Shown in pieces: positions 56,480 to 64,000 of a DNA stretch of 64,000 nt. Source of the stretch: Narthecium ossifragum. Taxonomy: Eukaryota > Streptophyta > Magnoliopsida > Dioscoreales > Nartheciaceae. The stretch covers positions 10,554,290-10,618,289 of the forward strand of contig OY986965.1 of assembly GCA_963920575.1 (NCBI GenBank), in the 5' to 3' direction. Numbering within the stretch: the stretch's first letter is position 1; each line of letters starts with the position of its first letter. Both the position numbers and the translations under genes were made by a program. Under the pieces are notes generated by a model. It was given only the letters and a program-made list of their open reading frames with translations, was not told the DNA's origin and did no database searches.

Positions 56480-57365
56480 TGTTTTCAAAGCTATAATTAA
56501 GCTTCACACTTCGCCATGTTACCTACGCGCGGCTGCATACACCCATCCATCAGTCTCTTCAGCTTATCTAGTGCCCAAACAAAGGTAGACTTTCAGAATG
56601 AAGATATGCAAAGGCCGATGCAAATGTGAGACCCGTTGATGTAGTTCCAACGATCTCTAGAAGCGGAAGTCGATACTTGTTTGTTTTGTACGTGCAATCC
56701 ATGATGAGGACCTCCGGAAATGCACGCAACAACTCCACAGATGAAGGGTGTGCCCAGAATATGCTCTGGACGCAAAAGGAAGAATCATTGCTTGTATGCC
56801 ACTCCACGTACCCATTATCATTCAAATGGGCCAAGAGAGACTACATCTCTGATCTCCCCGCTTTCTCAACAACTCTATGTTTTTGCCGTGCATTGTATAT
56901 GTGCTTCATCGTCGAGACATTATGAGAATTTCTCCGTTTTATAGTATTCAATATCTCTCTTGGCTTCACTAAATTTCCTGGCAAATCAACCGTCATAATT
57001 TCCTCTTCGGAGGATAACCTACCAGCATACGAATGCCCCTCCAAATTACGTGCACTTGGATGATTGTGCACCCCACATGTCACTCTCAATATCCATTCGT
57101 CAGCAATAGAGAGCTTCACTCCCTGAAGTCTGAATGGACATCCACATTTCTTTGTACTGGTATCTCTCTTCTTAATTTTTCGACCCTTAATATCTATCCC
57201 ATGCTTATTCACTCCGTACTTTACTGTGTTTCTGTATTCGCCACTACACTCACATGCCAAGATGAGCCTTGGCTTTTTATTTCCACCCGTCTGGCAGTGT
57301 TTGATCACAATTACAAGCCCATTCTGCCTTCCGACTTCTTGGGCCCACTGGATAAGAGTTGACCG
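56480..57365 (-). pseudogene. MULE transposase (FAR1-like N-terminus plus MULE domain)
   Basis: LIQWAQEVGRQNGLVIVIKH, then TSTKKCGCPFRLQGVKLSIA, WILRVTCGVHNHPSARNLEG, PREILNTIKRRNSHNVSTMK and YNARQKHRVVEKAGRSEM. After a stop and frame change comes MAHLNDNGYVEWHTSND, then FPEVLIMDCTYKTNKYRLPL and LEIVGTTSTGLTFASAFAYL, which is the core of the MULE transposase domain with the first catalytic Asp (MDCTYKTN). A frameshift near 56590 separates FVWALDKLKRLMD. This is the plant Mutator-like transposase architecture. It is non-functional. Confidence 0.88.
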
Positions 57366-57544
57366 GGAGTTAAAGATCTAGTAGGCAGCAAGAAAGCATA
57401 ATAATCAGGGTACTTGCCTTACACTAGATAACATGATGATTTTAAGTTAGCAAATATACCATAGAAGTCGTGAAAGCCTCAGTAAAATCTCGTAATATAG
57501 CAGTTCCAACATTGCTATCGGCGGTAGAAGCATATATCTGGATT

Positions 57545-57930
57545 AACAAAGAATGTTAGTGAATTGGCAATCGATTTTTAAAAACCAAACATTAGACACA
57601 GGTTCGGTTTTTAAAAACCGAATATTAGGCGAATTTTAAAAACCGAATATACTTCACAAGTTCGATTTGTAAAAATCGTACATACAATCAAATATTCGAT
57701 TTTTAAAAACCGAATCTTTGTTTTATGTTCGCTTTTTCAAACCCGAATATAAGTCAACTTTTAAAAAGCGAACATACTTTTACAAGTTCAATTTTTAAAA
57801 ACCAGACTTACAACCGAATACTGCTTTGAATAGATCATAAGTTCGATTTTTAAAAACCGTACAGGTTCGATTTTTAAAAATCGAAACAAAAACAGTACTT
57901 CGGTTTTTAAAAACCGAACTATGCCGATGG
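57545..57930. repeat. Array of 20-bp palindromes, TTCGRTTTTTAAAAAYCGAA
   Basis: Three perfect 20-bp palindromes lie at 57603-57622, 57866-57885 and 57899-57918, with about seven imperfect copies between them (for example at 57554, 57655, 57691, 57725, 57757, 57787 and 57843). Spacing is 13-60 bp. It lies upstream of the MULE transposase frame on the minus strand. In one minus-strand frame the repeats stay open and encode repeated VFKNR-type residues (57795-57935). Confidence 0.9.
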
Positions 57931-58272
57931 GAAAGAAAAACGAGTACCAAAGCCGTCCGAGAGGCGTCTTCTCCAGAGGCGTCTTCTACAGATGCTTCTT
58001 CTCCAGAGGTGTTCACTCCGACCACCGCGTCCCATAACATCTTCTCTAGTTCGAGTACCTTCTCCCGTAGACCTTCTCAAAGCTTCGCCTGGATTAGATG
58101 GATAGTGGGAGGTTGGGGAGGAAGACAATGTAGGAAGATGATGAAGCTTCGCCTGAATTAGATGGAGGTGGTGATGGAGGCGATGGAGACATTGTTCGTT
58201 AGGGCTTAGAGGAAAGGAGATGATGGAGAGTTTTAACGGGATAATTTTGGGCGGTGTCCTTAGCAAAAACAT
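57795..58272 (-). other. GC-rich 5' region of the MULE gene, possible N-terminal exon
   Basis: An open frame (58040-57795) starts MLWDAVVGVNTSGEEASVED and has an imperfect EEASVEDASGEDASR repeat, before running into the palindrome array. It could be an untranslated leader or an N-terminal exon. No domain recognised. Confidence 0.35.
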
Positions 58273-58630
58273 GAAGAAAAAGGATGAAGAAAGACATTTG
58301 GTTATTTAAGAGGGGTATTTAAGACATTGATATGAAGGGTATTTCCGGTATTATCGGAAAAAAAATTTGGACGGTGTCTTAGTCATTTGGGCGGTGTAAA
58401 TAGACGCACCCTTACATCATAGACTATGTAAATATGAGAGGGGCAATTTGCAATATGGACTTAAGGCAAGGGGTAATTTAAAAAGAAATCCTTCTTAAGC
58501 GTGTCAGAGGGCAGAGGCTAGAGCTGTCAACGTTCAATTAAAACAACCCCAACAGCCAAAACCCCTCCTCCGTTTCACAAATCTGAGACGCTACCAAAGG
58601 TGGAGCTGTCTATGCTTCCCTAATTCCTCA

Positions 58631-58864
58631 ATGACAAGAGCAAACCAAGAACAAGTCCAACTAGAGGGGAAGACCTTCTCCGTCCTTCAATCCATTCTCT
58701 CCAACGAGCCCTTCTCCGCCGGGATTCTCACAGGTAATCGCTCCATCTCCTCCTCATTTGATATCTCCAATGGATGCCAACCTCATAGGTCTTCCCAGTT
58801 TGTTCTTGGATCAGACGCTCCAATGCAAAGCCCCGAGTTTTCTCAGCTATTTTATCGAAAATAA
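58631..58864 (+). promoter_or_regulatory. Upstream ORF overlapping the PPR start
   Basis: An ATG at 58631 opens a 77-codon frame that overlaps the PPR start codon (58770) in a different frame. A splice-donor-like CACAGGTAATC lies at 58728-58738, so a leader intron could remove the overlap. If not removed, the upstream frame would be expected to lower PPR translation. Confidence 0.35.
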
Positions 58865-60893
58865 GCTCCCTACGCTTAGAAAGATCAGACTTTTCTATGT
58901 CTGGGATCTCTCATTGACTAGGAGAAAGAACCCATCTTATGTTGTTCGGTGTTCGTCTGCGGACCAAGGCCTCAAACCAAAACCCAGGCTAGTAGCGCCA
59001 AGCACTGAGATTTCTCGCACTGAACCTGTATCCGATGATGCCCATGTCAAGAAACCCGCACCTCCAGGCATTTGTGATCAAATCGAGAAGTTGGTATTTT
59101 TCAAAAGGTACGAAGAAGCCATTGAACTGTTTGAAATCCTACAGTCGATGGAATGCCATGCCCTCGGTGCCAGGACGTATGATTCACTCGTCGATGCGTG
59201 TGTCAGCCTTCGGTTGGCGACGGCAGGGAAGTTGGTGTTTCGTCACATGATTGATACCGGGTTTGAGTTTGATCAATATATGAGGAACAGAGTCCTGCTC
59301 ATGCACTTGAGGTGTGGCATGATTGTGGACGCTCGGCGGCTGTTTGATGAAATGCCGGAGCGGAACATGGTGTCTTGGAACACTGTAGTTTCTGAACTAG
59401 TTGATCTCGGGTCTTACGATGAAGCATTCGACATGTTCTTAGTGATGTGGCGGGAGCTAGCAGATGTGGGGCCACGCATGTTTGCTACCATCATCCGAGC
59501 ATCAGCTGGCTTGGGCTCTCCGTTCACTGGTAAGCAGTTGCATTCTTGTGTTCTTAAAGTGGGACTGTATGGTCAGACATATGTATCTTGTGCTCTGATC
59601 GACATGTACAGTAAGTGTGGATGCATTGAGGAGGGTCAGTGGGTCTTTGATGATATGCCAAAGAAGACTATCGTTGCTTGGAATACAATTATAGCTGGTT
59701 ATGCTCTTCATGGGTACAGTGAGGAGTCTCTGGATTTGTGTGATGAGATGCGTAGTTCTGGTGTCGAAATGGATCACTTCACGTACTCAATTGTAATCAG
59801 AGTTTGCACCCGCATAGGTTCCTTGGAGTATGCCAAGCAAGCCCATGCGGGTTTGGTGCGAAATGGGTTTGGGTTGGATGTGGTTGCTAACACAGCTCTT
59901 GTTGATTTTTATAGCAAGTGGGGTCGAATGGAGGACGCAAGGCATGTCTTTGATAATATGCCTCGCAAGAATGTGATATCGTGGAATGCTTTGATTGGAG
60001 GCTATGCAAACCATAGCATGGGAAATGAGGCTGTAGAGATGCTTGAGAGGATGTTAAAAGATCGCATGCGTCCAAATCATGTGACCTTTCTTGCAGTTTT
60101 GGGTGCATGTAGCTATTCTGGTTTATTGGATAAGGGGAAGGAAATTTTTGAATCTATGTCCCAAGATCATAAACTGAAGCCAAGGGCGATGCATTATGCA
60201 TGTATGATTGAGATGTTGGGTCAAGAAGGGCTTCTGGATGAAGCTCTTGTATTGATTAGAAATGTTCCTTTTAGAGCCACGGCAAATATGTGGGCAGCTT
60301 TGCTTACTGCTTGTAGGGTTCATAAGAATTTAGAGCTTGGAAAATTGGCAGCAGAAAAGCTTTGTGGGATGGAGCCTACAAAGCTAAGTAATTACATCGT
60401 TCTTCTAAACATATATAATACTTCCGGAAGAGTGGATGATGCTGCCAGAGTTCTGGAAATATTACAGAGGAGGGGCTTGAGATTGGTTCCAGCTTGCAGT
60501 TGGATCGAGATCAAGAAACAGCCTCACACATTTCTATTTGGAGATAAATCTCACCCCCAGAGCATAGAAATCTACAACAGACTAGACGCACTAATGCAGG
60601 AAGTAGCTAAACTTGGTTATGTACCTGAGGACAGGTCTCTACTTCCTGATGTGAGCGAACATGAGCAACTGATTTCAATCTACCACAGTGAGATGTTAGC
60701 AATTGCATATGGGCTGATGAGTACTCCAGACTTGAGTTCCTTGCAGTTGTTGCAAGGCCATCGGATCTGCAATGACTGCCATAGTAAGATTAAACTGATA
60801 ACCATAGTGACAAACAGGGAAATAGTTGTGAGGGATGGCAACCGCTTCCACCACTTCAAAAATGGGACTTGTTCTTGTAAAGATTACTGGTAA
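58770..60893 (+). CDS. PLS-class pentatricopeptide repeat protein with DYW domain
   Basis: Intronless, 707 codons from ATG at 58770 (context CCAATGGATG); the frame is open further upstream but only with a TTG. Residues 1-65 are rich in S/R/K with few acidic residues, like a plastid transit peptide. PLS-type repeats run from about 105 to 540 (MPERNMVSWNTVVSELVDLG, VSCALIDMYSKCG, MPKKTIVAWNTIIAGYALHG, MPRKNVISWNALIGGYANH, AMHYACMIEMLGQEGLLDEA). E/E+ follows (VPACSWIEIKKQPHTFLFGD), then DYW at about 610-707 with the deaminase motifs HSE (about 639) and CNDC (about 668) and the end FHHFKNGTCSCKDYW. Such proteins bind one organellar transcript and edit C to U. The sequence closely recalls Arabidopsis At5g50390 (EMB3141, chloroplast), which I state from memory. 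Confidence 0.95.
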   Translation: MDANLIGLPSLFLDQTLQCKAPSFLSYFIENKLPTLRKIRLFYVWDLSLTRRKNPSYVVRCSSADQGLKPKPRLVAPSTEISRTEPVSDDAHVKKPAPPGICDQIEKLVFFKRYEEAIELFEILQSMECHALGARTYDSLVDACVSLRLATAGKLVFRHMIDTGFEFDQYMRNRVLLMHLRCGMIVDARRLFDEMPERNMVSWNTVVSELVDLGSYDEAFDMFLVMWRELADVGPRMFATIIRASAGLGSPFTGKQLHSCVLKVGLYGQTYVSCALIDMYSKCGCIEEGQWVFDDMPKKTIVAWNTIIAGYALHGYSEESLDLCDEMRSSGVEMDHFTYSIVIRVCTRIGSLEYAKQAHAGLVRNGFGLDVVANTALVDFYSKWGRMEDARHVFDNMPRKNVISWNALIGGYANHSMGNEAVEMLERMLKDRMRPNHVTFLAVLGACSYSGLLDKGKEIFESMSQDHKLKPRAMHYACMIEMLGQEGLLDEALVLIRNVPFRATANMWAALLTACRVHKNLELGKLAAEKLCGMEPTKLSNYIVLLNIYNTSGRVDDAARVLEILQRRGLRLVPACSWIEIKKQPHTFLFGDKSHPQSIEIYNRLDALMQEVAKLGYVPEDRSLLPDVSEHEQLISIYHSEMLAIAYGLMSTPDLSSLQLLQGHRICNDCHSKIKLITIVTNREIVVRDGNRFHHFKNGTCSCKDYW

Positions 60894-61763
60894 CCTCATT
60901 TGACTGCTCTTATCAGGTGTATACCATTAATTTCTGATAAGAAGCACTGGAGAGGGAAGTTTAAAATTCACATCAGTTAATATTTTTTGTATTTGATGTT
61001 CTTGAGAAGTTGTATTGTATTATCTGCTTATTCTTTGGGAATATGCCATAATAAGGCATTGATGCCATAGCTTTTTGGTGAGATTCGAATGTTGATATTC
61101 TCTGAAGTTGATTACCTATGCTTCCACATTTTGATTTCTTTATGAGCATGCTTTGAAAGTATATGGATTTTTGTGACAAAAGTTGTTTCAAATATGGAAT
61201 TTGATTACCTGCAGTTGTATCTGATTATACTTTGATGTACTCATTGATGAGGAACTTTTAATTGCACAGCCAACATTGACCTTCAGTAATGATTTAACTG
61301 AAACTGATGGGCTCTTTAACTTGAAATTAGTGGCCTGCTTAAACTCTGTTATGAATAATACAGCACCTATCTTCTTCAGCCTTGATCTCTTCAACTTTCT
61401 AGAACGTTGTCAGCTTGAATTGTCTTTTAGTTCGTTAAGTGCATGAGCATGTTTATAATTTTGATTTCTATAAAGATTTCTGTTTAGATGTATTATAGGC
61501 ATTTCTGTTCTTCAAGGACTCCCTTGATCCCTTTTATATCCAAGTTTTAGTATTGTAACATGCTGAAAGAGCTGTATATGAACCGAGAAAGTTTTACAAA
61601 GTTGTAGGATCAGCTTTACCATGTTCTCTTAATTGTGGCTGTGATGAATATAAGAAGTTTAAGTTTGATGCAGTGGATCCTGAATCCTCCACGGACTATT
61701 TTGTCCAGAAGCGATATTGTGCTTCCATGATTATGTCTTAATATTTTCAAAATGGGAAACTCT
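60894..61763. other. 3' flank of the PPR gene, no gene seen
   Basis: AT-rich, presumably 3' UTR and intergenic. No domain in the short frames. Confidence 0.5.
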
Positions 61764-61771
61764 ATGCTGAT

Positions 61772-63124
61772 TAGGGGTGGCAATCCGGGTTATGACCCGT
61801 GAACCTGACCCTACCCGACCCGAGATAAACGGGTTTGGGTTTGGTCTAATCGGGTTTGGGTCATAAACGGGTCGATGCGTTGACCCGTTTATGACCCGTG
61901 AATAAATGGGTCGGGTCGGGTTGACCTGCGGGTTAGACAGGTCAACCCGTTTACCCCTCATTCATCTACTCATCTCCCCCACTCTCTCTCCCGGGTCTCC
62001 CCCATCTCCCCCTCTCTCCCTCTCCTTGATCTCCCCCTCTCTCCCCGATCTCACACTCTCCCCATCTCCCCTCTCTCCCCTTCTCCTCCTCTCAGGCCTC
62101 CCCTCACGACGATCTCCCCCTCTCCCCTCTCCCGATCTCCAATCTCCCCCTCTCCCCCTCCCCTCACCAGCCCACCTTCTACCGCGCCTCTCTTCCTCTC
62201 CTCCTCCTCCTCTGTTCTCCTCTCCCAACCCTCTCGCCAGCCACCTCTCTCTTCCTCTCCTCCCTCTCTTCTTCCCCGACCATCTTAACCCACCTCCATC
62301 TTCTCCGAGCACCTGAGACACAACACCCTCCTCCCCCGCGAGCTCCAACCTCGACCTTGAGACAACCTGCGTCCACCGCCATTTAATCCCTGTGAACTCA
62401 CCCACATGGCCACAACCCATCCCGCCGTCTTCTGATCCCTTCCCTCACCCCTCCCGACGAGATCCAGCTCGATCCGGGGATCCCTCGCCTTATTCTCGGC
62501 ACCCGGCGCCTCCTCCATCCTCAACCCACCACCTCCAGCTACTCCGACCTCCACACTCCCCAGATCCGCCCTCCTCGCCGCCTCATGACCCCTCCTCCAT
62601 CGTTTTCAGCGAAGAACCGGCGTCATCGGCCTCTCCCTAGCTCGCGGCTCCTCTTCCTCCCTTCAAGACTCACGGGCCACAACCCATTCCGGCGTCGTCC
62701 TCTTCGCCGCCGACACTTTCTGATCCCTTCTCTCATCCCTCCCGGCAAGATCCGACCTGATTCGGGGATCCCTCGCCTTCCTCTCGGAAGTCGGAACCCG
62801 GCGCCGCCTCCATCCTCAACCCACCGCCTCACATCCCCTCCTCCATCGTTTCCGGTGAAGAACCGGCGTCGTCGGCCTCTCCCTAGCTCGCGACTCCTTT
62901 TCCTCGCCGCCGCCACCGCCGCAAATCCGCCGTTTAATAAATGGGTCAACCCAACCCGGTCAGGCGTGTCGGGTCTGGTTGACCCGTTTATAAATGGGTC
63001 GGGTTCGGGTCGATAAACCTGACCCGTTTATTAAACGGGTCGGGTTCGGATTTGGCTTTTATTAAACGGGTCAGTGCCCTACCCGAACCCGAACCCGACC
63101 CGCGAACGCGAATTGCCACCTCTA
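61772..63124. mobile_element. hAT-like non-autonomous element (1353 bp)
   Basis: Terminal inverted repeats TAGGGGTGGCAATCCG and its partner CGCGAATTGCCACCTCTA, with an 8-bp target duplication ATGCTGAT / ATGCTTAT (61764-61771 and 63125-63132, 7 of 8). Subterminal (C)GGGTCGGGTT and AACGGGTC motifs fill both ends. The inside is C/T-rich with a diverged direct repeat (62405-62540 and 62660-62830, TCTGATCCCTTC..CATCCTCAACCCACC). No transposase. A related truncated copy lies at 40689-41216 in the other orientation. Confidence 0.85.
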
Positions 63125-63539
63125 ATGCTTATCGGCTTTGTGCAATTTTTACATCCTTTGCTCTTCCTCTTTGGATAGCAACTTTCTGCTCTACAGTGTC
63201 CTCTCCCTTTCATACTCTGATCAGTTATCATCTATGGATCTGCAGCATTTGAATTCCGATGCATCTCCTTTCAGCAGTGGAATCTTGTGTCTTATTCTCA
63301 GCTTCTATTATTAGTCTTCTTCTCCCCTTGTCACCTGTCTTTAATTTCAACACTTAAATAGCATTTGGTTGGCGAAACTCTGATCTCAGGAATAAAGGAC
63401 TGAACTAGGAAAAGCTTAATGGAAAAATGGTTGATTCTCAGACCTTGAGTTGGGACAAAATTCAACGTAATACCGTGTTCCATCTTCTTAGGACAACATG
63501 CTCCTCTCAGCATTTGCATTTGTTAAGCTAAGTCTTGGA

Positions 63540-64000
63540 CATATGTATGACCAATTAGTATCCTTCTTAATTACATTTTGCAACTGTTACTCGTCGATAA
63601 ATCTAGGTCTGGAAGCGGTATTTTGAACGACAAAATCTAGAAGAAAAGAGTGTCTAACTTCAACCATAGAGTCTGAATTGAATTTAAGTCTTGGATCGGG
63701 GTTATCGTATTGGATAATCCTTCTTACTTACCTTGCAACTCTTGCTTATCGGAAATTCTAGGCTTGCAAGCAATGTTCCAATCAAGTAAATCAAGAAAAA
63801 AAAGCTGTCTAACTTCCACCAACATGCTTGATAGAAATATTGTTCCATTTTTGACAACATCCTCTCTTGTAGCATTTGCATTTCTTAAGCAAGCTATAGT
63901 TATCATGTTAGATAATCCTTCTTACTGGAAGTCCTCTTGCTCATAGGCAATTCTATGCTTGCATGCAATCAATACTCCAGTCAACAAAATCAGAATGATA
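63540..64000. repeat. Degenerate repeat of about 160-200 bp
   Basis: ATAATCCTTCTTACTTACCT.. (63713), ATAATCCTTCTTACTGGAAG.. (63912) and GTATCCTTCTTAATTACATT.. (63558) each lead into CTTGC-TAT-GG-AATTCTAGGC-TGCAAGCAAT-like text. At least three diverged units run to the window edge; no gene seen. Confidence 0.6.

Noticed and set aside
57545..57930. CRISPR-like array
   Set aside because: The repeats are palindromic, variable in spacing and lie in a plant nuclear transposon; there are no constant-length spacers and no cas genes.
61906..63016. Long frames on both strands in the C-rich hAT-like core
   Set aside because: Low-complexity P/S/L or R/G/E translations in four frames at once; the repeat composition explains them.

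Overview
This is a nuclear genome window from a flowering plant. The evidence is plant-specific gene families (a DYW-class PPR gene, a kinesin-14 motor, Dicer-like and CLASSY-like segments), GT-AG introns, and very dense nested transposable elements, including Ty3/gypsy Athila and Tekay/Del types, Ty1/copia, a TRIM, CACTA, hAT and MULE. I cannot name the species from the sequence. Only two genes look like possible functional host genes: the last exon of an RRM-type RNA-binding protein at the left edge (189-314) and an intronless PPR-DYW gene at the right (58770-60893). Almost everything between them is mobile or decayed.

Layout. 1-1900: end of the RRM gene, a 7-bp minisatellite, and unassigned DNA. 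1910-5670: remnant of a CACTA (En/Spm) element with a broken TnpA-like gene (Transposase_24 type), subterminal hairpin repeats and a CACTA-type 3' terminus. About 2.3 kb, running from the last introns of that gene through the CACTA end into a flanking fragment of a Dicer-like (DCL3-type) gene, is present three times in tandem (3991-10679, completed at 28157-28349). The third copy is split by a 17.5-kb Athila-type LTR retrotransposon on the minus strand (10680-28151). Nested in that element are an opposite-strand solo LTR (11063-12719), a gypsy-type solo LTR (21405-23745), and a probable copia LTR (24152-25487) that itself contains a miniature TRIM element (24608-25442).

28157-35000: minus-strand gene fragments with introns kept: Dicer-like helicase, a CLASSY/DRD1-like exon, tRNA-dihydrouridine synthase (DUS2-type) exons and a mutated kinesin-14 motor. 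35978-40069: a minus-strand solo LTR (Tekay-like, TSD GTTAT) carrying another LTR fragment. 40689-54680: a hAT-like element broken by a Tekay-type element (5' LTR 41217-43587, tRNA-Met primer site, decayed gag and pol). That element is in turn interrupted by a solo LTR (46334-48683) and a young gag-only copia element (49315-54600, TSD GCACC). 54773-58420: plant-mobile-domain/DUF1985-like and MULE transposase remnants, with a striking array of 20-bp palindromes. 58770-60893: the PPR gene. 61772-63124: a second hAT-like element with an 8-bp TSD. 63540-64000: degenerate repeats.

The most interesting biology: (1) pieces of two RNA-directed DNA methylation genes (DCL3-type and CLASSY-type) sit side by side inside transposon-rich DNA. 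The DCL3 piece is triplicated and antisense to the CACTA gene, a layout that could make antisense or small RNA against the silencing machinery. (2) Short perfect palindromes recur in arrays. GATCGATC arrays occur in several LTR families just upstream of TATA boxes. A CGGTCGACCG / GGATCGACCGTC array is shared by copia and gypsy LTRs. A TTCGGTTTTTAAAAACCGAA-type array lies beside the MULE gene. All of this rests on reading the sequence; no database search, small-RNA or expression data were available.
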